Of a stretch of DNA of 64,000 bases, positions 27,953 to 39,202 are shown piece after piece. Below the pieces are notes generated by a model, which made no database searches, had not been told where the DNA came from, and saw only the letters and a program-made list of their open reading frames with translations. Source of the stretch: Citrus sinensis (taxonomy: Eukaryota > Streptophyta > Magnoliopsida > Sapindales > Rutaceae); the NCBI RefSeq assembly GCF_022201045.2, contig NC_068562.1, positions 6,988,001-7,052,000 of the forward strand. Direction: 5' to 3'. Both the position numbers and the translations under genes were made by a program. The stretch's first letter is position 1, and each line of letters opens with the position of its first letter.

Positions 27953-29149
27953 CTGAACATAGAAAACCTTAAGCAAATTAGATGAAAAGTGAAAATAAGA
28001 CAAACGTACAAACCAGTGCACGTGAAGAAATAAAAGATATCTGACAAAAGTCTGAATAAAATACTCAAATCACAAGTCATGAATTGTGATATTGCGCAAG
28101 TCAACTCATTCCAAGGCAGGAAGGATATCTATATCACTCAGTCAACCAGATAAAATCACTTCTTACTGGAAGACAATGTAACAGAAGAGCCAAACTTGCA
28201 AACCAAACAAAGAGGACTACAAGCATTATCTTCTGTATTAGTGTTTGGAGAAGATCTGCTAACAGGCAGCCAGCCATCTGATATGATCACCAGACAGTGC
28301 TTTCCCCACTCCCCCAAAGTTCAGCAAGAATTAAAGAACTTAAGACCAGCAAATAGCTCTCAAAATAAAACTACATTCATTACTTAAATCATTGTTTCTC
28401 TGAATTACCAAAATCAAAGGAAACAGGAGAGTGCAACTAATAGATATAAATGAGTGAATGCCAAATAACAATGATCCAGCACATTCCAACTTGTAGGGAA
28501 AGATTTTTCTGATAGAATCCACTATATTTTAGTGTCTCAATAAGTTAATTACAAACAGAGCCATTAAGAGTAGCCATATAACAGAATGATCATTGCAGTA
28601 TCATCAAGACAAAATTATGGTAAAAAACGCATAAAAGAGAAGAAAACAAGCACTTGGTGCATCACAATTTTTGAACAGGTAACTTGCATTCGGCCAAATA
28701 TATAAAAATCACTCTTCTGACAAAACTAGTCACAAACAGTTTTAGACCTCATAAAATTCTAAATCTACTTAGCATCTAAAAAATCTTACTTCACTCCTAG
28801 ATTAGTTTCTGATAGAACAGTAATAAAGAAAAGTCATAAGAAGAAAACATGAGTCTCATGCTCCATCTGATACAAAGAATCAGCAAATCAAATCAATCTC
28901 CAGATCATCAAGGCGTATAGACACAATCAAAACAAACCCAGATCCGAAAACATACAAAACCCTACGCCAACGTCAAATCAACCCCCCAAAGACAAAAATC
29001 CACCAAACCCATAAATATTTCCCTCAAAAAAACAACTTTCACACAGACCGACATACATAAACATCTGAAAAAAAAAGGTAAAGCATCAATCTTTGACAAA
29101 TTATCAAACAATATAAAACAGCAAATAAATCGAAGAAAAAAAGAGTGAC
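27953..29149 (-). other. 5' UTR intron of eIF4A
   Basis: On the minus strand a donor (TTTGCAG then GTCACTC, at 29149) and an acceptor (TTCAG, just before AT-ATG) bound a 1197-bp intron that separates the untranslated first exon from the coding exon. Such leader introns are common in highly expressed plant genes. Open frames within it show no coding character. Confidence 0.65.
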
Positions 29150-30713
29150 CTGCAAAGCTTTGATGATGGTGATTAAAATCGAGAGAAAGAGTTGGTTTTC
29201 TTTTTTCTTCAAAGAGAAGGAGAAGATTGATTTAAGAGAAAATAGTTGCTAGGGTTACCAAACTCCTCGGATCTGCGCCGTGGAGTTAAAAGGGAAGGGA
29301 CTAAAGTTTGGTCTTTGCAGCACTTATATATTATACGGGGCCTCCAACACTTGTGTGTGCGTGTGTTGAGTTCTGTTCATGTTACCACTCGAAACCCTTT
29401 TTTTCTGTTCCCCTTTTGTTATAATTTCCGTTTGTGTCCCTGTGGTTTCTATTTTCTTTCATTTAGACCCTCTTTGGTACAAACTCTTTTTCATATGGAG
29501 AGTGAAAGAAAATGTATTAAGCATAACACATTAAAGCATATTGCTCATCGACAGAATCATCAAAGTATTGGGGTCGTTTTATCTTTCTTTCTTTTTTTTT
29601 TTTTAAATACACTAAAAAAATGTTGTGGTCAAAATAAATTTTGGAACCACTCATTAGTATAGTGGAATAATCGTGTGTACTTGTGTGTGAGGATAAGAAT
29701 TTTTTGTTTTTAAATATATATAAATACATGCAGTTTATTATGCATCTTTACGTTAAAATAAAATTATTTAGGTATAGTTGCAATAGAAAATTTTATTATG
29801 ATATCAATATATCTTTTCATGATATTTTGAAAAATGAAGGATTCAATTCCTACTTGTAGTTGCACTTTCTTTGTGGACGATGAGGAAAAGTCACTTACCT
29901 TATGTGAAATATGACTTCAGTTTTTTTTCCCCCCCATATTATTAATCCAACCTAATTTGACTCATGCATTGTCATTTCTTCCAAAAAAAGGAATAAGGAG
30001 GAAACATAGGATTAGAAATAGAGATAATGATGATGATGATGATGATCTACCTTAATTTTCTTGTTCCTATTTGTTATATTATGTTAATAATGATACATCA
30101 TTTAAAGTTCAATTTCTAATACAAAATCATCGTATCTAGTTCAATTTCCATTGGGGTGTTTGGACTTTAATTCTCTAGTTTGATTTAAAATGTATAAGAA
30201 ATAGTAAATTTAACAACATTTATTTTGATATGTTTTTAGTTTCATTCCCTTTGTTACAGAACTTACAACAGCTTTCAAGACATTTTTTTTTCTTATTTTG
30301 TAAATAGTGCTTTAACGAAAAGATCAAGTAATGTATAGCACGAAAAATATAAAAGATGAAATTTTATAAGATAATGAAAACATTTTCTAAGCACATTAAA
30401 AAAAAATAAAATTTCCATATATTGACAAGTCCATCTCTCCTAGTTAAATGATTAAATAAACTTATAAATGGCATACTAAACAAAACACATATTTTATTTT
30501 GGAAGTGGAAATCTTTGTACATATTTTAATGTATCAAATATTTGTATATTATTCATTGTAGATTTTCTTTGGTATTTTATTAATTTGTGTTTAGACTTTT
30601 ACTTATTTAACTAATTTACAATGTACAAAGAAGTTGATGATGTATTAATTTGTTTATGCTAGTGATTATGGAATGTCTAACTATTTGTTGTCATGCTATA
30701 TACTATGTAATAT
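29150..30713. other. eIF4A first exon and promoter, then AT-rich spacer
   Basis: The first 100 bases or so are the untranslated first exon of eIF4A; its promoter continues to the right. A GAT microsatellite lies at about 30026-30046. The phrase GGGGTGTTTGGACTTTAA at about 30155 resembles one Tourist end, but no partner was found. Confidence 0.45.
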
Positions 30714-31357
30714 TAAGGGTGGACACTATTTAGTTTGGTTTGGTTCAGTCTCATGAATTTATGAACCAAACTGAAACCAAATGGTTCATGAATTTATGAA
30801 CCAAATGCATTTGGTTCAGTTCAATTTGGTTCTATAATTTAGTTTTATCCTATATATTCATTATTCAGTAAAAAAAATATAATATAATAATACATTATTA
30901 ATACAATAATAATCTTGAGTCTATAAATTAGCAAACAATAAACAACATAAATAAAATCTAACAATAGTAAATTAACATAATAAATTCCAAAAACAATCTA
31001 GAAATCCATAAATAATAACCAATATAATAAAATCTAACAATAATAAATTAAAACAATAAAGTTAAACAATAAAATAAAGTGTATACTATGATATATATAA
31101 TATCATGTATTAATTAACAAACAAAAATAAAAAAAAGATAAATTATGAACTATTTTTTTAATTTTAATTTTAATTTTTTCTCGAACCATTTGGTTCGGTA
31201 ATTTAGTTCGGTTTTGAACCGAACAAAAAAAAAAACCAAATGGTGCAGAATTTTTAAACCATTTGGTTTTTTGCTCCGAACAAAACCGAACTAAATTGTC
31301 ATAATACGGTTCGGTTCAGTTCGGTTCGGATTGAACCGAACCAAATGCCCACCCCTA
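30714..31357. mobile_element. hAT-like MITE, 644 bp, with 8-bp TSD
   Basis: The left end TAAGGGTGGACA and the right end read inward TAGGGGTGGGCATTTGG are inverted copies. The same 8 bp, TGTAATAT, lies outside both ends (30706-30713 and 31358-31365). Inside, both ends hold repeated GGTTCGGTTC / GAACCGAACC and ATTTGGTT words, and the centre is A/T-rich and non-coding. It belongs to the same general family as the 308-bp element at 5410 but differs in length and inner repeats. Confidence 0.8.
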
Positions 31358-31365
31358 TGTAATAT

Positions 31366-31650
31366 AGAATTAGAAAAATAAAGTTTCGGGAAACTAAAAG
31401 TCTTGTTTCTAATCACATTATTGGCTGCAATAATAAATCAAAATTTAATTGTTAAAGAGTCATGAAATTGACACTTTTTTGAGATGATGTTTATTTTTTG
31501 GATCAAAGTAAAATCTTAAATAGTGAAAATTTTGGAATTGGAAGTGTGGGTAAATAATTTAAGGTAGAGTTTATTTCTATTCACACATTTTTACTTTTCT
31601 TAATTAAATTCCTTTTTAAGCGGTTAACCGGCGGTCGGTCACTTTATCTC
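31366..31650. other. Spacer before the first NMT copy
   Basis: AT-rich sequence between the hAT-like MITE and the duplicated NMT unit. Nothing else was seen. Confidence 0.4.
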
Positions 31651-31897
31651 ATCAATAATCTCACATATAATTATTAACAAATTGTCACTTATACCCTTGT
31701 GTAACACTGAAATTACCAAAAAAACAATAATAAAACCATCGGAATTTCCACTCTTTGTGTTGTCTGTTTCCAATAATACCCATCAACTCCTTTTTATTCT
31801 CTTCTTCGATCTCTTCGCCGTAAGAGGCCCAGCTTCACTCTCTGTCTCTGCCAAGGCTTGGATTTTTGTTTGTGTTTTCTCAGCCCTAAATCTCGAG

Positions 31898-32943
31898 GTA
31901 ATACTTTAAACGTGTTTGTTTGATGGATTTTAAAGCGAAGTTAAAAAAGGAGCTTTGATCTCGTGTTTGTTGCCTTTTATTTTATTATTATTTTTTGTTT
32001 TGAAGCAAAGAAAAATCAAAACTTTGCCATGATCCAGTATGTAAATATATCTGTACAAGCGATTGAGTGGAGTTCTTTAGTTTTTTGATAATTGTTTGAC
32101 TGTGTAGATCTTGAAAATATGCGTTTTTATGTATCTGGGTTTTTGGAGATTTTTTTTTGGGGGGGGGGGGGGGTTGTTTTTTGCATTGTGTTTGTTGTAG
32201 GTTTGGATACTGCGAAAGTATGTGAAAAGAGAAGAGAAAGGAAGTGGATGGGTTCAATCTTTTGTCTCTAGATGTTGTGGCTTTATGGTTGGTATGTTGA
32301 TTGGTTCATTCATTGCTCCAATTGTTTGATATCGTGGTGAATCTGTTCTGGTGCATCTTGTTTATGTTGCTGTACAAACTAGATGCTAAAGAGTCCAGCA
32401 ATTGGATAGTATTTTTGGTTGCTTGCTTTTTCGGAGACTAACAAAAAGAAATTCTTACTTTGGGGATGTGATATAGTTTGGACTGAAGCGTTCTATTGCT
32501 GGCGGGGATTAATTTCATATGTTTTAAATTTAATGTCGGTTTTTAGAACTTGAATATGATTGTAGGTTGCTGGTCTCATTGGGTTTTGTTTCCAACTTCT
32601 TTTTATCAAAACACAAATGGACTATTTTTAGGTCCCTAGTTATTGGTTTACTTAAAGTTACCACCAGGTCTGTTGTAATGATTTAGCGTCAGTCATTGAT
32701 AACTGCTTTTTCCTATGTTGTTCTTAGTTTTTTAGAAAATCATTTTGATTTTGATTTTAAAAAGCCTTAATCAAAGTTGATCCAAATGTAGTTTTAGTAT
32801 ATTCTCTGAAATGGAGGTATTCAAGGTTTTAGAACATCCAACATTCAGTTTCTCTTCTTTGCTGCCTTTTAAATGATGAAGTTTCAATGAGATTGCATTT
32901 TTTCTGTTTTCAGGTGAGATTTTGACTAGTTGTTGTCTTGCAG
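31898..32943 (+). other. 5' UTR intron of NMT copy 1
   Basis: The leader exon ends TCTCGAG before GTAAT, and the acceptor TTGCAG sits 24 bases before the start codon. Copy 2 has the same two splice sites (GCGAG/GTAAT and TTGCAG), and parts of the two introns still align, so the intron was duplicated with the gene. This copy carries a G run of about 16 near 32158 that copy 2 lacks. Confidence 0.75.
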
Positions 32944-32967
32944 ACTGACCTCTGAGATTCTTTCGAA

Positions 32968-34272
32968 ATGGCTGATAGAAACGGATCTACCGGTGTACCT
33001 GAAGAAACTCAAAATCTCATGCCCAATGAAAATGCACCCTCTGAGAGTGACGTTTCACTTGATCTACTTGCTCAAAAGGTTCAAGAGTCACTTGCTCTTG
33101 GAAATAGACACAAATTTTGGGAAACACAACCTGTTGGGCAATTCAAGGATATAGGAGACACCAGTTTGCCCGAAGGACCTATTGAACCCCCGACACCCAT
33201 ATCTGAAGTCAAACAAGAACCCTACAATCTTCCGAACCTCTACGAATGGGTCACTTGCGACATTGACTCTGAGGAGATGTGTGCTGAGGTTTATAATCTT
33301 CTCACTAACAATTATGTTGAGGATGATGAGAATATGTTCAGATTTAACTATTCAAAGGAGTTTCTTCGCTGGGCTCTGCGTCCACCGGGTTATTTCAAGA
33401 GCTGGCACATTGGTGTTCGTGTCAAAAGTTCAAAGAAGCTAGTTGCTTTCATCACTGGTGTTCCTGCAAGAATCCGGGTTCGTGATAATGTTGTCACAAT
33501 GGCTGAGGTAAATTTCCTGTGTGTTCATAAAAAGCTGAGATCGAAAAGACTAGCTCCTGTCATGATCAAAGAAGTGACCAGGAGGGTTCATTTGGAGAAT
33601 ATCTGGCAAGCAGCTTATACTGCTGGAGTGGTCCTTCCGACTCCTGTATCAACTTGCCAGTATTGGCATAGATCTTTGAATCCAAAGAAGCTGATTGATG
33701 TTGGGTTTTCTAGACTGGGTGCAAGAATGACAATGAGTCGAACGATTAAACTTTACAAGTTACCAGAGTCGACAGTTACTCCAGGGTTCAGAAAGATGGA
33801 GCCTCATGACGTTCCTGCTGTTACACGGCTTCTTAGGGAGTACTTGAGCCAGTTTGCTATTGCACCAGACTTTGATGAAAATGATGTGGAGCATTGGCTT
33901 CTTCCAAAGGAGAATGTCGTGGATAGTTTTCTGGTTGCAAGTCCTGAAACCCATGAGATCACTGATTTCTGCAGCTTTTATACCCTTCCCTCCTCAATTC
34001 TTGGCAACCCAAACTATTCCACTTTGAAGGCAGCCTACTCATATTATAATGTTTCCACAAAGACTCCTTTGCTTCAATTGATGAATGATGCTCTTATCGT
34101 GGCGAAGCAGAAGGACTTTGATGTTTTCAATGCGTTGGATGTTATGCAAAATGAATCTTTCTTGAAGGAACTGAAATTTGGACCAGGTGATGGGAAATTG
34201 CACTATTATCTTTACAACTATCGCATAAGACAGGCAGTACTCGCTTCAGAACTTGGTCTTGTACTCCTGTAG
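32968..34272 (+). CDS. NMT1: Glycylpeptide N-tetradecanoyltransferase (N-myristoyltransferase), copy 1
   Basis: An intronless 434-residue coding region, the exact length of plant NMT1. It has HKFWETQPVGQFKDIGDTSL, then NFLCVHKKLRSKRLAPVMIK, which includes the first family signature (E-V-N-F-L-C-V-H-K), then RPPGYFKSWHIGVR, and the second signature K-F-G-P-G-D-G (D408) near the end. The last residues, ELGLVLL, include the C-terminal leucine whose carboxylate is the catalytic base in this family. The enzyme transfers myristate from myristoyl-CoA to N-terminal glycine of proteins such as calcium-dependent kinases, SnRK1 beta and ARF GTPases, on cytosolic ribosomes. This copy agrees better with other plant NMT1 sequences at the C-terminus than its downstream twin. 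Confidence 0.96.
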   Translation: MADRNGSTGVPEETQNLMPNENAPSESDVSLDLLAQKVQESLALGNRHKFWETQPVGQFKDIGDTSLPEGPIEPPTPISEVKQEPYNLPNLYEWVTCDIDSEEMCAEVYNLLTNNYVEDDENMFRFNYSKEFLRWALRPPGYFKSWHIGVRVKSSKKLVAFITGVPARIRVRDNVVTMAEVNFLCVHKKLRSKRLAPVMIKEVTRRVHLENIWQAAYTAGVVLPTPVSTCQYWHRSLNPKKLIDVGFSRLGARMTMSRTIKLYKLPESTVTPGFRKMEPHDVPAVTRLLREYLSQFAIAPDFDENDVEHWLLPKENVVDSFLVASPETHEITDFCSFYTLPSSILGNPNYSTLKAAYSYYNVSTKTPLLQLMNDALIVAKQKDFDVFNALDVMQNESFLKELKFGPGDGKLHYYLYNYRIRQAVLASELGLVLL

Positions 34273-35319
34273 TTTTGAGTGCTGAAAATCTCTTTTGAGG
34301 TATGAGACTGACAGAAGCACTCTAGACGAAGTTTGCTTATAGTTTTGGTTGTATGAGTATGTTAAATTGCAGCAAAGCCAAGTTTAGATGTTAGATTTTA
34401 TTGTGCTAAATTTTCAAACAAAATTCGTGAACTTTATCGGACTGAAATTCTTAGGCACGTTTCAAATGTTGCACTTGTTAGTTATATTGTTAGGATTCAG
34501 TGATGATTGTAATGTTAAAAAGCAATTCTTGTTTTCCATGTGGCTACTTTTCACGTTGCTTTGCTGGTGAACAATGAGAGTCTTGCTAAGAAGCTACAGA
34601 TTGGCTTGAGTTCTGTTGTGCGTGCATTATACTGTATGAACTATGAATACAGGGAGGAGCATCAATGCATTATATTCCCACCTGAGAAGAAAGGCATGCA
34701 TGCACGCGCACAATTGAAACAGTTTGGAAACTGCTCCTCCAGCAACACAAAATTAAATTCTAATCATCAATAATGGGACAAAGGCATATCAGTTACCAGG
34801 ATACACAATCCAGGCAATGTGCATGAGGAGTTTTATTTTTCCAAATTCCATATATCTGTCTCCTCAAGGAAGGCTGTGAGGCTGTGAGCTGTTTCTTGAA
34901 AAAATGTGCAGATCAACATCTTCATTTAATGGCCTTTTGTGATCTTTTGTATTATTGTTTCAAAACAAGCTAATTATCATTTTTTAAAAGAAAATTATGA
35001 TGCAACCGTGTTATGTTACCGTGTTATTGTTATACCCAACTGTTTGAATTCGAATGAATCCATCCATTCAATTGGATCCGCCGGCTAGATGCCTTAGACC
35101 CCAATTTTTTACCCACACGAGTGTGTGATTATTATCAAAATTCCGATTATACCCTTTCTACACAATTAAAATTACAAAACCCATTGGGACTTCGGATTTC
35201 CAATCTTTGTTCTAACTTTATTCTCTTCTTCGGTCTCTCCAAAGCCCAACTCTCTCTCTCTCTCTCTCTTTGCGAAAGCTTGGATCATTGCTTCAGTTTT
35301 CTCCGCATTAAATCGCGAG
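34273..35319. other. NMT copy 1 3' region and NMT copy 2 promoter/leader
   Basis: The left half is the 3' untranslated region of copy 1. From about 35030 the sequence resembles the promoter and leader of copy 1 (about 31650-31897), as expected for a tandem duplication. A CT run lies at about 35249-35269 in the leader of copy 2. Confidence 0.5.
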
Positions 35320-36327
35320 GTAATATAAGCATATCGCTTAATCGGTTTGAAAGCAAATTGAATAAAAGAAGATAAAAATATGAGTTCTGATCTTATGTTT
35401 GATGCTTTTTTCCCCCTGTTTTCAAACAACGAAAAATCAAAACTTTGTAAGACCCACTAAGTAAATACATCAGTAAACACGATTAAGTGGAGTTTTGGTG
35501 TTTCTTTAGCTGTTCTGATAATTGTTTGACAGTGTAGATCTTGGAAATGTATGTTTGCTGTTTCCGAGTTTTTAGGAATTTTTTGTTTTTTGGAACGTGT
35601 TTGTATGTTTGGATGCTGGGAAAGTATGTAAAAGGAGAAGGAAAGTAAAAAGGATTTAACTTTTTCTGTCTCTAGATATTTGTGGTTTTTGGGTTTGTGA
35701 TTTTAATCGGTTCTTTCACTGCTGTATGCAATTGTATGACTCTTGAGGCAAATACGTTTTGGTTTTTGCTTGTTCTTGTTGCTGTTCATGGATATATGAT
35801 ACAGTTTCAGTGATTGGACAGTATTGTTGGTTGGTAGGTTTTAACAAAATGAAAGTCTTACATCATGATGTAGTTTAGGCTCAAGCGATCTATTGCTCGT
35901 GGGGCTTAATTTGATGTATATTGTAGATTTGATGTTGATTTATAGTACTTGAATATGAACATAATGTACCTGTTTCATTGGTTTTTGTTTCCAACATTTT
36001 TGTGAGTCCCTTTTATTGGTGGACTCAAATTTATATCCCCTTTTGTTGTCATGAATCTTGATTTCGTTCTGATAATTGAAATTGCTGCCTTTTCTATATC
36101 GTACTTGGTTCTTTATAAAACCAAGTATAATACTACTTTCTGTATTTTGATATTGATGTTGTATTGGCTAATTTAGTCTGCGCCAAATACTGTTTTTTAA
36201 AACTCAATGGAGTTAGGTATTTGATATACTGTAACATAAAAAACTTAAAACATTATTTTCTCTTGCTTATTGCCTTTCAAAGCATACGATTGGGTCGTAA
36301 TAAGATTGCGGTATTTCAGTCTTGCAG
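35320..36327 (+). other. 5' UTR intron of NMT copy 2
   Basis: Donor GCGAG/GTAATA and acceptor CTTGCAG, 24 bases before the start codon, in the same positions as in copy 1. Homologous patches remain, for example GATAATTGTTTGACAGTGTA here and a one-base variant in copy 1. Confidence 0.75.
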
Positions 36328-36351
36328 ACTGACCTCTGAGATTTTTTCAAA

Positions 36352-37656
36352 ATGGCTGATAGCAATGGATATTCGGGTGCCCCTGAAGGAACTGAAAACC
36401 TTGAGCCTGATGAAAGTCCACCCTGTGGGAGTGATATTTCACTTGACCTACTTGCTCAAAAGGTCCAAGAGTCACTTGCTCTTGGACATAGACACAAATT
36501 TTGGGAAACACAACCTGTTGGGCAATTCAAGGATATGGGAGACACCAGTTTTCCGGAAGGCCCTATTGAACCCCCAACACTCTTATCTGAAGTAAAAAAA
36601 GAACCCTACAATCTTCCGAACCTCTACGAATGGGTCACTTGCGACATTGACTCTGAGGAGATGTGTGCTGAGATTTATATTCTACTCACTAACAACTATG
36701 TTGAGGATGATGAGAATATGTTCAGATTTAACTATTCAAAGGAGTTTCTCCGCTGGGCTCTGCGTCCACCGGGTTATTTCAAGAGCTGGCACATTGGTGT
36801 TCGTGTCAAAAGTTCAAAGAAGCTAGTTGCTTTCATCACTGGTGTTCCTGCAAGAATCCGGGTTCGTGATAATGTTGTCACAATGGCTGAGGTAAATTTC
36901 CTGTGTGTTCATAAAAAGCTGAGATCGAAAAGACTAGCTCCTGTCATGATCAAAGAAGTGACCAGGAGGGTTCATTTGGAGAATATCTGGCAAGCAGCTT
37001 ATACTGCTGGAGTGGTCCTTCCAACTCCTGTATCAACTTGCCAGTATTGGCATAGATCTTTGAATCCAAAGAAGCTGATTGATGTTGGGTTTTCTAGACT
37101 GGGTGCAAGAATGACAATGAGTCGAACGATTAAACTTTACAAGTTACCGGAGTCGACAGTCACTCCAGGGTTCAGAAAGATGGAGCCTCATGATGTTCCT
37201 GCTGTTACACGGCTTCTTAGGGAGTACTTGAGCCAGTTTGCTATTGCACCAGACTTCGATGAAAATGAAGTGGAGCATTGGCTTCTTCCAAAGGAGAATG
37301 TCGTGGATAGTTTTTTGGTTGCAAGTCCTGTAACCCATGAAATCACTGATTTCTGCAGTTTTTACACCCTTCCCTCTTCAATTCTTGGTAATCAGAACTA
37401 TTCCACATTGAAGGCAGCTTACTTGTATTATAATGTTTCCACAAAGACCCCGTTGTTTCAATTGGTGAATGATGCTCTTATCGTGGCCAAACAGAAGGAC
37501 TTTGATGTTTTCAATGCATTGGATCTTATGCAAAATGAGACTTTCTTGAAGGATCTGAAATTTGGACCAGGCTATGGGAAATTGCACTATTATCTTTACA
37601 ACTATCGGCTAAGACATGCATTGCCCCCTTCAGAACTTGGTCTCGTGCTCCTCTAG
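36352..37656 (+). CDS. NMT1: N-myristoyltransferase, copy 2 (tandem duplicate)
   Basis: Also intronless and 434 residues, 3384 bp downstream of copy 1 in the same orientation. The first 85 codons and the last 130 differ from copy 1 at many sites, while about 400 bp in the middle is almost identical. The first NMT signature (E-V-N-F-L-C-V-H-K) is intact. The second signature reads K-F-G-P-G-Y-G: D408 of copy 1 is Y408 here (codon 37573-37575), a change at a position normally invariant. Other nearby changes (QNY for PNY, LYYN for SYYN, DLMQNETFLKDL) also depart from the family. The frame is open and the gene looks expressible, but its activity or role may differ from copy 1. Confidence 0.93.
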   Translation: MADSNGYSGAPEGTENLEPDESPPCGSDISLDLLAQKVQESLALGHRHKFWETQPVGQFKDMGDTSFPEGPIEPPTLLSEVKKEPYNLPNLYEWVTCDIDSEEMCAEIYILLTNNYVEDDENMFRFNYSKEFLRWALRPPGYFKSWHIGVRVKSSKKLVAFITGVPARIRVRDNVVTMAEVNFLCVHKKLRSKRLAPVMIKEVTRRVHLENIWQAAYTAGVVLPTPVSTCQYWHRSLNPKKLIDVGFSRLGARMTMSRTIKLYKLPESTVTPGFRKMEPHDVPAVTRLLREYLSQFAIAPDFDENEVEHWLLPKENVVDSFLVASPVTHEITDFCSFYTLPSSILGNQNYSTLKAAYLYYNVSTKTPLFQLVNDALIVAKQKDFDVFNALDLMQNETFLKDLKFGPGYGKLHYYLYNYRLRHALPPSELGLVLL

Positions 37657-38183
37657 CCCTAGTTCCGAAAATTTCTTTTGCGGTATGAGACTGGCAGCGG
37701 CACTATAGATGAAGTTTGTTTATAATTTTGGTTGCATGATTACATTACATTAATTGTGGGGAGCTGAGTTTAGATTTTATATTTTATTCTGCTAACTTTT
37801 CGAATGAAAATTCTGAACTTTACAAGATGGGAACTCATAGAGTCATAGTCATTATCAAACATCGAGCTTGTCACTTACTGATAAGAGTCAAATGATCATT
37901 GTAATGTTTGAAAGTTTCTCGGGCGTCCAATCACTTGGGGGTTGTTTGTTTAATGGTTTGAACATTGATTATGATTCATGGGTGTAAAGTGCTTTTGTAC
38001 ATTATTTTTAGATAAAATTAAATCAATTTTTTAAAGTCATCCCTGAATTCGAAATTAATTGTTAGCTTCCTGGAAACTGACCTGAAATGACCATTGAAGT
38101 ACTTTTGTTTGAGCTTAATTACTAAAGCATACGATGTGACATTCAGTCGAAGGGATGCTAATTTTAGTTAATTAAGTTTTTTA
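37657..38183. other. NMT copy 2 3' region
   Basis: The start resembles the 3' untranslated sequence of copy 1 (TATGAGACTG, then GAAGTTTG), so the duplicated unit extends to about 37800. The rest is unremarkable; 38175-38183 is the left copy of the target duplication of the next element. Confidence 0.5.
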
Positions 38184-38797
38184 GGGTAATTTTTAAAAAC
38201 CTCCCCTGAGGTTTGGGCTTGTTGCAAGTAGATGGCGAGAATTGATTTATTTGTAAAAAACCCTCTACCGTCAGTTAAGTTTAACATTGACCGTTAGTTG
38301 ACCGTGCAAAGACAATATTACCCTTAACAATAGTTTATGAACAAAAATAACTAAAAAAAAATCAAAATTATTAGCTATTTTACACTTTTTAAATTATTGA
38401 TATTTTCTTAAAGTTTCTATAAAAAAGTTAAAATTAAAAAATTAAAAAATTCTCTTTAAATTATTGATATTTTCTTAAAATTCCTACAAGAAAGATAGAA
38501 TTAAAAATTTAAAAATGAAATAGTCATAATCTTTAACTATGATATTGTAAATTTTTAGAATTGACAAGGATAAAATTATCAAAAAATAAGGTTTGTGCTT
38601 TTTGCACCAATAATTTTGGTTTTTTTTTAGTTATTTTCGTTTATAAACTATTGTTAAGGGTAATATTGTCTTTGCACGGTCAACTAACGGTCAATGTTAA
38701 ACTTAACTGACGGTAGGAGGTTTTTTACAAATAAATCAATTCTCGCCATCTACTTGCAACAAGCCCAAAACTCAGGGGAGGTTTTTAAAAATTACCC
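38184..38797. mobile_element. Foldback Mutator-like MITE, 614 bp, about 190-bp TIRs, 9-bp TSD
   Basis: The first about 190 bp (38184-38373, starting GGGTAATTTTTAAAAACC) are repeated as a near-perfect inverted copy at 38608-38797. Only about six mismatches were counted by eye. A perfect 9-bp direct repeat, AGTTTTTTA, flanks the element (38175-38183 and 38798-38806), the signature of Mutator-like elements. The centre, about 230 bp, is A/T-rich, includes a short direct repeat (AAATTATTGATATTTTCTTA twice) and encodes nothing. The high arm identity and perfect TSD point to a recent insertion. Confidence 0.9.
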
Positions 38798-38806
38798 AGT
38801 TTTTTA

Positions 38807-39202
38807 AATTGAAATAAAGCAAATCTTCCCGTCAACAATTAGCCTAAAAACCACAAAGGAATCAGTACATCGTATCTTATCGCCTGGAGGTTCAAGCTGC
38901 ATTAAGTGAAACATTTAAGTTGCATACACTGAAGTTCTGTTCACTAAATTATAGAAAAATTGCCAACACTGAGACCTCCATTGCATTTTTCTTGAGCACT
39001 GAAATCAGTGTATTTTATAGATGAAATTAAATTTGTACATACATTCTCATGTTTCATTGATCACAAATGGACATGTTACCCAATGCAGCTGGAGTCATTT
39101 GGCGAAGCCATGAAAGAGGGTGAAGAGTTTTCCACAGGATCAACAAATTTACATACTATGTCCTCCAGATACACTGGCTCTCTACCACTTACATTTGACT
39201 GC
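38807..39202. other. Intergenic, TRB4-like 3' flank
   Basis: Probably includes the 3' untranslated region of the TRB4-like gene on the minus strand. No other feature was seen. Confidence 0.4.

Noticed and set aside
33760-33954. Minus-strand frame inside NMT copy 1 (and its equivalent at 37144-37338)
   Set aside because: A shadow of the real gene, conserved only because the sense strand is.
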